A stretch of 64,000 nt of DNA from JANNPJ01 sp965200525 (GCA_965200525.1 OZ241368.1:682001-746000), one strand, 5' to 3'; shown: positions 16,228 through 24,937, counted from the first letter of the stretch. Notes: a model not told the origin generated them from the sequence alone. Made by a program: numbers and translations.

Positions 16228-16305
16228 GCCGCAAGCTCCAGGCGCTCCGGACGGTCAGGGGCCGATCAGACCACCAGCTTGCTGCAATTCTTTGCAATAA
16301 CAAGG

Positions 16306-16761
16306 TCAGCCGGCCGACTGCACGCCGTCCCACGACCACCGCGGCACGGTCAGACCCGCGGGGACGTCGTCCGCCGATTCGTGGTACCGGGCCATCGTTG
16401 TGGTGGTGGCCCAGGCGAAGTAGTCGTGCAGCACCTGCCGCAGCACGTCGTCGGCATCCAGGCCGACGTCGTGCAGGGCCCGGTCGAAACAGGCGATGGC
16501 CCGCTGATTCATCTCGTCGTGCACCCCGTTGCCGCTGTGCATCCGCACGACCGAGCTCTCGTCGCCGTAGCTGTCCGAGTACAGCGGCGGGCCGCCGAGC
16601 GCCTCGGCCCAGTACGAGGAGAGCCGGGGCCCGTGATCGGCGCGAGCCCCGTTGTGGAACGCGTGGCTGACCACCTCGTCGGCCATCACCCGCCGATGCC
16701 AGGCCTCCGCCAGGTGCAGCAGTCCCCCAGCCCCGCCCGCCGCTTCATACACGCTCTTCAT
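16306..16761 (-). CDS. Truncated haemoglobin (group II-like globin)
   Basis: 151 residues with the layout of a 2-over-2 globin: SVYEAAGGAGGLLHLAEAWHRRVMADEVVSHAF at the A-B region, YWAEALGGPPLYSDSYGDESSVVRMHSG in the E-F region carrying the likely proximal His (MHSG), and FDRALHDVGLDADDVLRQVLHDYFAW in the G-H helices. It would bind haem and oxygen or NO in the cytoplasm. The N-terminus lacks extra domains. Sits alone between the MFS remnant and a zinc-ribbon gene. Confidence 0.82.
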   Translation of the reverse strand: MKSVYEAAGGAGGLLHLAEAWHRRVMADEVVSHAFHNGARADHGPRLSSYWAEALGGPPLYSDSYGDESSVVRMHSGNGVHDEMNQRAIACFDRALHDVGLDADDVLRQVLHDYFAWATTTTMARYHESADDVPAGLTVPRWSWDGVQSAG

Positions 16762-16841
16762 GCCTCCACAATGGCCTTCCGACGCGGCGCTTGCCTATGG
16801 AACTCGCCGTCCGAACTGTTCCTTCACGTACCCTGAACGAC

Positions 16842-17129
16842 ATGGACAACGGCACCTGCACCGAATGCGGAGCGCACCCCGCAGCGCACCTGACCAGCAG
16901 TGGCCGGCGGCTGTGCCCGGGCTGCTTCCGTCGCCTCGGCGCGGCCACCGGTGCCGCCGTGGGGCTGACCCAGGGCGCCGAGGTCGGGCCGGCGATCGTG
17001 CAGGGCGTTGCCACCGGCCAGTACGCGGGCGCGATGGCCGCCGACCGCGAGTACCAGCGCGGCCGGCGCCAGAAACTTGCTGCCACCGAGGGTTTCTGGC
17101 GCCGGCTGTGGGTGCGGGTGGTCGGCTAA
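16842..17129 (+). CDS. Small zinc-ribbon protein, unknown function
   Basis: 95 residues. CTECGAHPAAHLTSSGRRLCPGC forms a compact two-by-two cysteine ribbon at residues 5-27; the following Gly/Ala-rich stretch (GAATGAAVGLTQGAEVGPAIVQGV) may pack against a membrane or another protein, and the C-terminus is basic (RRQKLAATEGFWRRLWVRVVG). ATG 16842 follows GAACGAC, a poor ribosome site, so leaderless expression is possible. Overlaps the end of the convergent anti-sigma-like gene by 4 bases. No family assigned. Confidence 0.62.
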   Translation: MDNGTCTECGAHPAAHLTSSGRRLCPGCFRRLGAATGAAVGLTQGAEVGPAIVQGVATGQYAGAMAADREYQRGRRQKLAATEGFWRRLWVRVVG

Positions 17130-17776
17130 CCCGAGACCTTCGGTGCCGCGGCGGCGTCCGCGGGAGTCAGGGCCTGAAGGTCGATGGAGTCACTGCCGCC
17201 GGGCCAGCTGAACGACACCCGCCAGCAGCCCGGGGTGGGCAGGTCGACGTACGACGGGCCCAGCGGCGTCGGCAGACCGGCCGTGACCGCGGGGCCGGTG
17301 CCGTTGAGCCGGGCACTGATGTGCAGGGCGGTGGGGTCGGCCGGCAGGGTGTGCCAGACCCAGAGCACCTTGTTGAAGACGTCGGCGCGCGAGGGCGAGC
17401 TGAGCTGATCGCTGAACAGGATCGCCACCACGTTTCCGTCGGCACTGGTCACGAACGGCATGACCGGGCGCGGGTCGCTGAAGCCCCCTCGGGCCCATTC
17501 CGGCAGCACCGCGCGGGTGATCTCGCTGTGGCAGGGCGATGCCGGGGCCACTGCGATGCTCGTGCCGCCGGCGGGCCGGCCACCGGACGAACCGTTCGGC
17601 AGCACCAGGAACCCGCTGACTCCGGCCGCCACCGACGCGGCCAGCAGGGCCACCGCGGTGTTGGCCCGCCGGCGCCGGGCCCGGCGGATCGTCGTCCCGG
17701 CCAGGTCGGGGTGGTGCGGGGCCTGTTCGGCCAGGCGCTCGAAGGCACCGGCCAGCTGATCGTCGAGATCGTTCAT
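17126..17776 (-). CDS. Membrane-anchored anti-sigma-like protein (module 1)
   Basis: 216 residues. A short cytoplasmic N-terminus (DDQLAGAFERLAEQAP, RRARRRRANT) precedes one membrane helix at about 41-60 (AVALLAASVAAGVSGFLVL) and a 150-residue extracytoplasmic domain with two cysteines (SPCHSEI and TPGCWRVSFSW). No ZAS zinc motif is present. ATGA overlap with the SigE-family gene upstream indicates co-translation and a role in controlling that sigma factor, inferred from context. The same design recurs at 28042 and 60914. Confidence 0.72.
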   Translation of the reverse strand: MNDLDDQLAGAFERLAEQAPHHPDLAGTTIRRARRRRANTAVALLAASVAAGVSGFLVLPNGSSGGRPAGGTSIAVAPASPCHSEITRAVLPEWARGGFSDPRPVMPFVTSADGNVVAILFSDQLSSPSRADVFNKVLWVWHTLPADPTALHISARLNGTGPAVTAGLPTPLGPSYVDLPTPGCWRVSFSWPGGSDSIDLQALTPADAAAAPKVSG

Positions 17777-18270
17777 CGTGGTGCCTCCGGTTGACTGGAC
17801 GGGTCGAGGACGACGCGCAGCCGCTGCGCTCCTCGGGTGGCGTGGCTGCGGACCGTGACTTCACTGCAGCCGAGCACGGCGGCGATGGCGGCGTCGTCGT
17901 AGCCCTCGTAGTGCCGCAGCACGAGGACGGCGCGCTGGTGCGGGGTCAGGGTGGCCAGCGCTCGCAGCATCTCGTCGCGAAGGACCACCTGATCAGCCGG
18001 GTCCGTGCCGGTAACGGCCGGTTCGGGCAGGTCGCCGGTGGGTTGCTCGGTGCTGGAGCGCCGCCGTCGCCAGTCCAGGTAGGACGTCGTCAGGATCCGC
18101 CGCACGTAGGCGTCCGGATGCTCGACCCGGGCCACCTGCCGCCAGCGGCGGTAGGTCTTGAGCAGAGCGGTCTGGACCAGGTCCTGCGCGCGCTGCCGAT
18201 CCCCGGTGAGCACGAACGCGTACCGTTCCAGCGCCCGCCCCCGCGCGGCCACGTACTCCTCGAACTCCAT
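17773..18270 (-). CDS. SigE-family ECF-like RNA polymerase sigma factor (module 1)
   Basis: 165 residues: sigma region 2 at about 10-75 (YAFVLTGDRQRAQDLVQTALLKTYRRWRQV) and region 4 at about 105-155 (ALATLTPHQRAVLVLRHYEGYDDAAIAAVLGCSEVTVRSHATRG). It belongs to the actinobacterial SigE family, named for similarity and not the same as S. coelicolor SigE. Start chosen at ATG 18270 because GGGAGGG precedes it; an earlier ATG lacks this. It directs transcription of a stress or envelope regulon not visible here. Confidence 0.92.
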   Translation of the reverse strand: MEFEEYVAARGRALERYAFVLTGDRQRAQDLVQTALLKTYRRWRQVARVEHPDAYVRRILTTSYLDWRRRRSSTEQPTGDLPEPAVTGTDPADQVVLRDEMLRALATLTPHQRAVLVLRHYEGYDDAAIAAVLGCSEVTVRSHATRGAQRLRVVLDPSSQPEAPR

Positions 18271-18346
18271 GGCGCCCTCCCTTCGCAACTACCTGCCTGA
18301 ACGCATCCAGGGCGGCCGTTGTTGAGAGCCGGGTTCAGGAGCAGGC

Positions 18347-19522
18347 TCAGCCGGGGATCGATTCCAGCTTCGCCCCTTCGCGGCTCGGGTCGATGAGGAT
18401 CTTGGCATGCGTTTCGGGCTCGGCCAGCACCTCGAAGGCGGTGGCCACTCCGGACAGGCCCACTATGCCGGTGAGCAGGGCAGACGCGTCGATCTTGCCG
18501 TCGGCCAGGGCGTGCAGGGTGTCGCGGAACTCCAGCGGCGTGTATCCGACGACGAACCGCAGATCGGTCTCCTTGTTGATCGCCAGGGACGGGCGGAACG
18601 TGTCCGGCCCCATGCAGACGCCCACCACGACCACCCGGGAGAACAGTGGCGCGCCGGTGATCACGGCGTCGATCATGCCGGGGACGCCGACGCATTCGAA
18701 GACGACCGGCGCCTTGGGCGTGGTGACGCCGACCCGGTCGAGCACCCGCCACAGGTGCCACCAGGCGATGGGCAGCTTGGACAGGCCGTCGACGGCGTCC
18801 ATCGCGGCCCCGACCGCCTGCGGCATGGTCACCAGGTGCCTGGGGTCGGCGGCGCGCGCGTAGGGCGACTCCACCGCCGGATCGACGACGACGTCGGCAC
18901 CGCAGGTGGCGGCCAGGGCCCGCCGGCCCGGGGAGAAGTCGGCCGCGACGATGGTGGCCACCCCCCGGGCCTTGAGCACGCTGATCACCGACAGCCCGAC
19001 CGGCCCGCAGCCGATCACCACCGCGACGTCCTTCTTGCGGACGCCGCCGCGGGTGACCGCGTGCCAGGCGACGGCCATCGGCTCGGTCAGGGCCGCGACG
19101 TCCGGGCTGAGGCCGTTCGGCACCGGCAGGGTGAGCGTCTCCTGCACCAGCACCTGCTCGGCGTAGCCACCGGGGGCCTGCCGGCTCAGCCCCGACGCGT
19201 GGACGGCCGTCCCGCAGCGAATCAGCGGCAGGGCGACCACGGCGGTGCCGATCGGCAGCCGGCCCCGGGTCTGCGGGCCGCGCTCGGCGACGACGCCGGC
19301 GAACTCGTGACCGAAGACGACCGGCTGCTCGACCCGCCCGAAGTCGTCGTAACCGATCTCGGCCAGCACGTCGGCCATCTCGTCGCCGTGCTCACGGGCG
19401 TGCAGGTCCGACCCGCAGATCCCGCAGCGGCGCACCTCCAGAACCAGTTGCCCCGGCCCGGGCACGGGCTCCGGGACATCGCGCACGTCCAGGATGCCGT
19501 GCCGGCAGACCACCGCCTTCAT
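18347..19522 (-). CDS. Zinc-dependent medium-chain alcohol dehydrogenase
   Basis: 391 residues. Catalytic zinc ligands: RRCGICGSDLH (Cys about 34) and GHEFAGVVAE (His-Glu). The NAD-binding motif is VVIGCGPVGLSVISVL, followed by DFSPGRRALAATCGAD, where the Asp favours NAD(H). The four-cysteine structural zinc lobe is absent; in its place is RCGTAVHASGLSRQAPGG. Such enzymes oxidise secondary alcohols or diols. Its start overlaps the monooxygenase stop by 4 bases, so alcohol to ketone oxidation followed by oxygen insertion is a likely joint pathway. Confidence 0.9.
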   Translation of the reverse strand: MKAVVCRHGILDVRDVPEPVPGPGQLVLEVRRCGICGSDLHAREHGDEMADVLAEIGYDDFGRVEQPVVFGHEFAGVVAERGPQTRGRLPIGTAVVALPLIRCGTAVHASGLSRQAPGGYAEQVLVQETLTLPVPNGLSPDVAALTEPMAVAWHAVTRGGVRKKDVAVVIGCGPVGLSVISVLKARGVATIVAADFSPGRRALAATCGADVVVDPAVESPYARAADPRHLVTMPQAVGAAMDAVDGLSKLPIAWWHLWRVLDRVGVTTPKAPVVFECVGVPGMIDAVITGAPLFSRVVVVGVCMGPDTFRPSLAINKETDLRFVVGYTPLEFRDTLHALADGKIDASALLTGIVGLSGVATAFEVLAEPETHAKILIDPSREGAKLESIPG

Positions 19523-21015
19523 CGAGATTCCGCCGTCCGAGCCGATTTCGAGGCTTCGGCCGGGGTGAACCGGTACCCATCCGGTCGGCGCCGGGCCCGG
19601 CGCCGGAACCGCCAGGTCCAGTCGGGCCAGAGCGTGGCGTTGCGCCCGGTGGCGTCGATGTAGAAGCTGGAGCAGCCGCCGACGTCCCAGACCGTGCCCT
19701 GCATGCGCTGGTCGACCTCGGCGTTCCAGGCGTCGAACGCCTCCGGCTCGGCCTCGACCGTGGCCGCGCCCGCGGCGTCCATGGCCCTGATCGCCGCGCG
19801 GACGTGCGCGATCTGGGACTCGATCATGTAGACCATCGAGCTGTGGCCGAGCCCGGTGTTGGGGCCCAGCAGCATGAAGAAGTTGGGGAAGCCGGGGATC
19901 GACGTCCCGAAATATGCTCTAGGACTGCCGTTCCAGACCTGAGCCAGGGTCCGGCCGTCGCGGCCATGAACCTGGTCGCCGGCCGGGAGGTCGGTGACGT
20001 GATAGCCGGTGCCGAAGATGATCGCGTCCACCTCCCGCTCGACCCCGGCCGCGTCCACGACCGAGTGCGCCCGGATCTCGGTCAGGGCCGAGGTGACCAG
20101 TTCGACGTGAGGTTTGACCAGGGTCGGGTACCAGGCGTTCGAGGGCACCAGCCGCTTGCAGCCCAGGGTGTAGACAGGGGTCACCGCGGCCCGCAACTGC
20201 GGATCGGTGATCTGCTTGTCCCGGTGCGAGGTGGACAACCCGGCAATGGCGTTCATCAGCCCCGGTCGCTTGACGAAGCCGAGCACCAGCAGCTCTCGAG
20301 CGGTGTAGACGGCGCCCCGAACCGCTTTCTGAGCCCCCGGGAACCGCCGGTACAGAGACCGCTCGAAGTCTCGGATCGACCGCTTGCCGTGGGGCATGAC
20401 CCAGGGCGCGCTGCGCTGGAAGACGTGGAGCTGGAGGACCCGGTCGGCGATCTCGGGCACGTACTGGATCGCCGAGGCGCCGGTGCCGATCGAGGCGACC
20501 CGCTTGCCGGTCAGGTCGTACTCGTGGTCCCAGCGGGCCGAGTGCATCATCGTGCCCTCGAACAACTCCAGCCCGGGCACGTCCGGCAGGTTCGGCTCGG
20601 TCAGCGGGCCCATAGCGCTGATCAGGATCTGGGCGGTGAAATCGCCGGCCGAGGTGCGGACCCGCCAGAGGCTCGCGCCGTCGTCCCAGACAGCTTGTGT
20701 CACATCGACATTCAGGCGCAGCCGGGGTCGCAGCCCGAACCGGTCGGCGCAGGAATTCAGGTAGTCGCGGATCTCCGGCTGGGGCGAGTAGGTCGAGGAC
20801 CACTCCGGGTTGGGCGCGAACGAGAACGAGTACAGGTGCGAGGGCACGTCACAGGTGCAGCCCGGATAGGTGTTCAGCTGCCAGACCCCGCCGACGTCGC
20901 CGGCCCGCTCCAGGATCAGCAGGTCGTCCAGACCCGCCTCGATCAGGCGGTGAGCCATACCGAGCCCAGAGAAGCCGCTGCCGACGATCAGGATCCGGGT
21001 GTGCTGGGCGGTCAT
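19519..21015 (-). CDS. Flavin-dependent monooxygenase, type I Baeyer-Villiger-like
   Basis: 498 residues. FAD motif ILIVGSGFSGLGMAHRL (about 8-24), then GGVWQLNTYPGCTCDVPSHLYSFSF, the hallmark FEGTMMHSARWDH (F-x-G-x-x-x-H-x-x-x-W-D) of Baeyer-Villiger enzymes, and the NADPH motif VASIGTGASAIQYVPEI, plus the ATG-like IIFGTGYHVTD. It would convert ketones to esters or lactones using NADPH and oxygen, or oxidise heteroatoms. First gene of a two-gene operon with the alcohol dehydrogenase. Divergent from a small membrane protein gene. Confidence 0.9.
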   Translation of the reverse strand: MTAQHTRILIVGSGFSGLGMAHRLIEAGLDDLLILERAGDVGGVWQLNTYPGCTCDVPSHLYSFSFAPNPEWSSTYSPQPEIRDYLNSCADRFGLRPRLRLNVDVTQAVWDDGASLWRVRTSAGDFTAQILISAMGPLTEPNLPDVPGLELFEGTMMHSARWDHEYDLTGKRVASIGTGASAIQYVPEIADRVLQLHVFQRSAPWVMPHGKRSIRDFERSLYRRFPGAQKAVRGAVYTARELLVLGFVKRPGLMNAIAGLSTSHRDKQITDPQLRAAVTPVYTLGCKRLVPSNAWYPTLVKPHVELVTSALTEIRAHSVVDAAGVEREVDAIIFGTGYHVTDLPAGDQVHGRDGRTLAQVWNGSPRAYFGTSIPGFPNFFMLLGPNTGLGHSSMVYMIESQIAHVRAAIRAMDAAGAATVEAEPEAFDAWNAEVDQRMQGTVWDVGGCSSFYIDATGRNATLWPDWTWRFRRRARRRPDGYRFTPAEASKSARTAESR

Positions 21016-21076
21016 GGATTCCCTTTTCTCGCGCGCGGCCCTTCCTCATCGAGGACTCCCATGCAAAAGTACCACC

Positions 21077-21433
21077 ATGGTTTCTAAGGTGCAGGTCCTC
21101 AGCGTGGTGGCCGGCCCGATCGTGCTCGGCGTCGTCTCGGGGCTCACGCTCGGCTGGAGCGCGATCGCCTACTGGATCATGCAGGTGATCGCGATCATCG
21201 GCGGCTTCCTGGCCGGTGCCGAGCACCGCGGCGCTCGGCACGGCGCCGTGCGAGGTGTGGTCGGCGGCATCCTGTTCGGTTCCTCGATCCTCCTGGTGCA
21301 CTACGCGACCGGCTGGAGCGCGCACGTCTCGCTCGGCGACGTCCCGGCGTTCCTGGTCGTGATCACCACCGTGGCCGGGGCCGCCCTCGGGGCCATGGGT
21401 GGCACTTGGAGGGCTCGCACCCCGGCCCGGTAA
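21077..21433 (+). CDS. Small four-helix membrane protein, unknown function
   Basis: 118 residues with four predicted membrane segments: VLSVVAGPIVLGVVSGLTLGW, IAYWIMQVIAIIGGFLAGA, GVVGGILFGSSILLVHYATG and FLVVITTVAGAALGAMGG. A conserved-looking basic loop AEHRGARHGAVRG lies between helices 2 and 3. ATG 21077 was chosen because the preceding frame has no signal. No domain name can be given. It precedes the TetR gene by 21 bases on the same strand and could be its target. Confidence 0.65.
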   Translation: MVSKVQVLSVVAGPIVLGVVSGLTLGWSAIAYWIMQVIAIIGGFLAGAEHRGARHGAVRGVVGGILFGSSILLVHYATGWSAHVSLGDVPAFLVVITTVAGAALGAMGGTWRARTPAR

Positions 21434-21454
21434 CTGCCGGTTAAACTTTCCCGG

Positions 21455-22114
21455 GTGACCGCCGGGGAGGAACTGACGCTGCTGCCCTCGCGCACCCAGC
21501 TCCCCCGGGGCCGGTCGGCCCTGCCCGGCGTGCAGGTGGCCGAGTCGCAGCGCGGTCGGATCCTGCAGGCGATCACCGAGGAAGTGGCCGAGCACGGCTA
21601 CCCGGCCACCCGGGTGCAGGACGTGATCAACCGGGCCCGGGTCTCCCGCAAGGCGTTCTACGACGTGTTCAACGACAAGCAGGACGCTTTCGCGGCCGCC
21701 CACCAGGCCGCCAGCGCGCAACTCCTCGACGTCGTCGCCCAGGCCGTGCTCCCCCTGCAGCACCAGCACTGGTCGGTGCGCCACCGGGCCGGCCTCGAGT
21801 CCTACCTGGCCGCATTCGTCGGCGCGCCCGCCTATGCCGTGGCCTTCATGGTCGAGATCCACTCGGCCGGCGCCCGGCTGCTCGACCAGCGCGAGCAGGT
21901 GATGAACCAGTACGTGCACCGCACCTTGCGGATCGCCCGCGAGGCCCAGGCCGAGAACCCGAGCCACCCCCTGCCGTCCGACGCGGTGGTGCTGGGCGCG
22001 GTGGCCGGCTCGGACGAACTGGTGACCCGCCAGGTCCGGGCTGGGCGGCTGAACGCATTGCCCGATCTTCTGACGCCGATCCTGCAGCTCCAGCTCGCGG
22101 TCATCGCCCCCTAA
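21455..22114 (+). CDS. TetR/AcrR family transcriptional regulator
   Basis: 219 residues. The N-terminal HTH lies at about 28-75: RGRILQAITEEVAEHGYPATRVQDVINRARVSRKAFYDVFNDKQDAF, with the classic SRKAFYDVF recognition helix. The C-terminal ligand domain is all-helical with DSELV-like pairing seen at GSDELVTRQV. Start is GTG 21455 with CCGGG upstream. Likely regulates the preceding membrane-protein gene or the divergent monooxygenase operon; no palindrome was found at its own start. Confidence 0.9.
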   Translation: MTAGEELTLLPSRTQLPRGRSALPGVQVAESQRGRILQAITEEVAEHGYPATRVQDVINRARVSRKAFYDVFNDKQDAFAAAHQAASAQLLDVVAQAVLPLQHQHWSVRHRAGLESYLAAFVGAPAYAVAFMVEIHSAGARLLDQREQVMNQYVHRTLRIAREAQAENPSHPLPSDAVVLGAVAGSDELVTRQVRAGRLNALPDLLTPILQLQLAVIAP

Positions 22115-22223
22115 CGGCCCCCGATCGGGGCGGGGCGATCCCCGATGTGCGCCGAGAGCCGTGGCGCCAACCTGGATGCACAGCCCGACCAGAAGGTGGG
22201 GCACCGCCCAGAAGGAGCCCCCC

Positions 22224-22742
22224 ATGGCCGTCACCGTGACCACCCCGAACAGCATCGAGACCTCAGGCCGCCGATACTCCCGCACGATGAGGACGACGCT
22301 GGTCACGCTGGCCGCCGTCGCCGCCATCGGCAGCCTGGCCGCCTGCGGCAGCAGTTCCTCGGCAAGCGGTTCCACCCCGGCCGCAGCCGCGACCGGTGCC
22401 GCAGCCGCGGGCGCCACGTCGGCGGGCGACCTGTCCCCGGCCGACATCGACTCCATCCTCAACACCGCTCCGGCCGCGCGGTCGGGCAAGGTGCCCACCC
22501 CCGAAGGCGACCAGCGTCTGACGCTCGTCTACATCCTGGAAGCGGTCAACCCCGGCGTCAGCACCGACGAGGGGGCCCTGGTCAAGAAGTCGGTGGAGAT
22601 CTGCTCCGGCATGCTCGGCGGTGCCTCCGCCGACAAGCTGGCCGCGCAGACCCGCCAGCAGTTCACCAACGGCGCCTACACGCCCTCGCCGGAGGAGGCT
22701 CAGGCGATGGACATGGCGATCACGGCGACGTTCTGCCGTTGA
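22224..22742 (+). CDS. Small lipoprotein, DUF732-like
   Basis: 172 residues from ATG 22224 (AAGGAG 6 bases before). The signal region reads MRTTLVTLAAVAAIGSLAAC, lipobox LAAC, so the mature lipoprotein begins at that Cys; an internal ATG at 22287 would give a shorter, standard signal peptide. After an Ala/Ser/Gly linker, residues 75-172 have two cysteines (EICSGML and the C-terminal TFCR) with helices between, as in DUF732 proteins of mycobacteria; that match is by pattern only. Outer face of the membrane. Confidence 0.72.
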   Translation: MAVTVTTPNSIETSGRRYSRTMRTTLVTLAAVAAIGSLAACGSSSSASGSTPAAAATGAAAAGATSAGDLSPADIDSILNTAPAARSGKVPTPEGDQRLTLVYILEAVNPGVSTDEGALVKKSVEICSGMLGGASADKLAAQTRQQFTNGAYTPSPEEAQAMDMAITATFCR

Positions 22743-22783
22743 TCCGCCGCCGAAATCCGACGGGTTGCTGGCAGAGTGGACGG

Positions 22784-23689
22784 GTGAGCGAACGCGCTGC
22801 CAGCACCACCGCGGTCCTGGTCTGCCAGGGCCGGGCCGTGGCCGACGGCCGCTACGCCGTCGGCCGGTTCAGTGGTCCGGTCGCCCGAGAACTGCTCGAC
22901 CCGGCCGAGCGCAGCATCGTGGACAACATCCGGGCCGCCCGGCAACCTTCCGGCGCGGGCGAGCGAATGGGGCACGAGTGGGTTCGCCGGACCGGGCTGA
23001 TCATGGTGCCCAGAACCCTGGCCATCGACGACGCCGTCCGCGAGCACGCCGCGGGTCAGATCGTCATCCTCGGGGCCGGGCTCGACGCCCGGGCCTGGCG
23101 AATGCCCGAGCTGGCCGCGGCCACGGTCTTCGAGGTCGACCATCCGGCCTCGCAGCAGGACAAACTCCGCCGGGTCGCAGGCCGCACCCCGCTGGCCGGG
23201 CGGGTCGTTCCGGTCGGCATGGACCTGGCCCGTGATCGCCTCGGCCCCGCCCTCGAGGCCGCCGGCTTCGATCCGGGGACGGCGACGACCTGGGTCTGGG
23301 AGGGCGTCGTCCCGTACCTGACTGCCGTCGACGTGGCCGCGACGCTCAGCCAGGTCGAGGCGCTCTGCGCCCTCGGGAGCCGGATCGTCGTGAACTACCA
23401 GAGCCGATCGGTCACGGCGCTCGTCATGCGCCGGGTCATGCGGGTCGTTCTGCGCTTGTTCCGGGCGTCCGATCCCCTGGCCGGCGAGCCTTGGCGCTCG
23501 CTGTGGACGCGGGAGCGCATGCATGATCTCTTGAATCACAACGGCTTCGACGTGGTGTCGGACGACGATCTGCTCACCCTGACCGAAGGCCTGACCCTGC
23601 CGCCGGAGAGCAACGGATCGCTGCGCAACGGTCGGGTGGCCGTTGCCGTCAGGCCCGACCCACCGCAGGGCACAGGGAGCACGAAATGA
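22784..23689 (+). CDS. Class I SAM-dependent methyltransferase, LCMT/TIGR00027 type
   Basis: 301 residues. The LCMT-like features are HEWVRRTGLIMVPRTLAIDDAV, the long motif I VILGAGLDARAWRM, the EVDHPASQQDKLRR segment and the WVWEGVVPYLTAVDV motif. Members methylate carboxyls or small molecules, often in polyketide-rich actinobacteria. GTG start at 22784. It overlaps the next gene by 4 bases (ATGA), forming a two-gene unit. Cytoplasmic. Confidence 0.88.
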   Translation: MSERAASTTAVLVCQGRAVADGRYAVGRFSGPVARELLDPAERSIVDNIRAARQPSGAGERMGHEWVRRTGLIMVPRTLAIDDAVREHAAGQIVILGAGLDARAWRMPELAAATVFEVDHPASQQDKLRRVAGRTPLAGRVVPVGMDLARDRLGPALEAAGFDPGTATTWVWEGVVPYLTAVDVAATLSQVEALCALGSRIVVNYQSRSVTALVMRRVMRVVLRLFRASDPLAGEPWRSLWTRERMHDLLNHNGFDVVSDDDLLTLTEGLTLPPESNGSLRNGRVAVAVRPDPPQGTGSTK

Positions 23690-24165
23690 GCAGCAGACGT
23701 GGACGGCGTATTGCGGTGCCCGCCGCGAACGAGACTGCAGGGACTCTCACAAACCCTCACTATTCCTGGGCCTACGAGCTGACCGCGACCCAGGCCGACC
23801 AGATCACCGCCGAGCGTTGGGCCCGCAGTATTTTCGAGGGCGCTCCTGCCGCTTTGCGGGCCTTCTTCGGATTCGGTTGGAAAGTTGGCCTCGGTTTGAA
23901 ACTCAGCCCTCTCGAAACGGCCGGCAGCGTGCAGGGGTGGCAGATTCGCCAGAGCGGACCTCGCCATCTCACCCTGGCTGCACAGTCACGGATCGTGCAG
24001 GCCGAGAACACCGTGCTGGTGGACGACACGACCGTCACCTGGATCACGTTGGTCCGGTACAACAGCTGGCTGGGACGCGCGGTGTGGGCCCTCACGCGAC
24101 CACTGCACCAGCTACTCGTACCAATGCTCCTGATCCGGGCCGACCGCCGCCGCTCGCCCGGCTGA
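23686..24165 (+). CDS. DUF2867-like protein
   Basis: 159 residues of mixed beta/alpha pattern: YSWAYELTATQADQITAERWARSIFEGAPAALRAFF at the N-terminus, GLKLSPLETAGSVQGWQI, and a C-terminal hydrophobic helix VWALTRPLHQLLVPMLLIRA. These resemble DUF2867 proteins, which have an SRPBCC-like fold and often follow methyltransferases or SDRs; the assignment is by pattern. Translationally coupled to the methyltransferase by an ATGA overlap. Function unknown. Convergent with the next methyltransferase. Confidence 0.72.
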   Translation: MSSRRGRRIAVPAANETAGTLTNPHYSWAYELTATQADQITAERWARSIFEGAPAALRAFFGFGWKVGLGLKLSPLETAGSVQGWQIRQSGPRHLTLAAQSRIVQAENTVLVDDTTVTWITLVRYNSWLGRAVWALTRPLHQLLVPMLLIRADRRRSPG

Positions 24166-24178
24166 AAGCCCGCCGGGA

Positions 24179-24937
24179 TCAGGCGCGAGCGCGCGCCGCC
24201 CAAGCCACCGCGGCAGTCTCGAACGACCTCGGCGGCAGCAGTTCTCGACAGCGTGCCCGCAGGGCCTCGCGATGCTGTGGATCGCAATCGGCGACGTAGC
24301 TTCCGGCCGGCCCGACCCCCAGGGTGTACGGGTCCCACCAGTCCTCGAACGAGGCGAACCCGATGATCACCCGCAGAGCGGCCGACTCGACCTCGCGCAG
24401 ACCAGCGAGCGTGAACAACTCAGCCAGGTGGCCTTCGCGAGTTCCGGGCAGTTCGGCCTCGCCGCCACTGCCCGGGTCGAGGTCGTGCACGGCCTGCCAG
24501 AAGATCGACAGCGGGCCGCTTGCGCCCGCGTGATCCCAGACGCAGGCCGCGACGAGGCCGTCGGGCCGGGCAACCCGGGCCATCTCCTGCAGCCCCGCCA
24601 CCGGATCGGCCATGAAGTGCACCACCAGCTGGGCCAGAACGACATCGAAAGTGGCATCGTCATAGGGGAGGTGTTCCGACGACCCGGGGCGCACGTCGAG
24701 CTCGGGAAAGCGGGACTGCAGCGCGAGCGTGAACGACGCCGACGGATCGACGGACGACACGGCGGCAAGCCCGACCCGGTCGATCAGCTCGGTCGTGAGG
24801 GCTCCCGGGCCCGAACCGACGTCCAAGACTCGCCCTGTACCACTGATGCCGGCGAAATCCGCGAAGGACCTGGCCAAGGGGATGGAGAAGCGGCCCATGA
24901 AGCGGTCGTACGCCTCGGCCGACACCGCGAAACTCAC
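24179..24937 (-). CDS. Class I SAM-dependent methyltransferase (UbiE/Methyltransf_11 type)
   Basis: 252 residues. Motif I VLDVGSGPGALTTELIDRVG (about 38-57), acidic strand 2 VSSVDPSASF, the SEHLPYDDATFDVVLAQLVVHFM block covering motifs post-I and II, and ARVARPDGLVAACVWD for motif III. Start at GTG 24937 (SFAVSAEAYDRFMGRFS is the family N-terminus). Acts in the cytoplasm on an unknown small molecule. Single gene, followed 43 bases upstream by the PhoD gene on the same strand. Confidence 0.9.
   Translation of the reverse strand: MSFAVSAEAYDRFMGRFSIPLARSFADFAGISGTGRVLDVGSGPGALTTELIDRVGLAAVSSVDPSASFTLALQSRFPELDVRPGSSEHLPYDDATFDVVLAQLVVHFMADPVAGLQEMARVARPDGLVAACVWDHAGASGPLSIFWQAVHDLDPGSGGEAELPGTREGHLAELFTLAGLREVESAALRVIIGFASFEDWWDPYTLGVGPAGSYVADCDPQHREALRARCRELLPPRSFETAAVAWAARARA

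Noticed and set aside
16255..16305. TTGC/TGCAA repeats near the globin gene as an operator
   Set aside because: The arms are short and imperfect and no promoter elements align with them.
22145..22783. A plus-strand frame running through the lipoprotein into the methyltransferase
   Set aside because: Only the part after GTG 22784 has methyltransferase motifs; the earlier part is a shadow of the lipoprotein frame.
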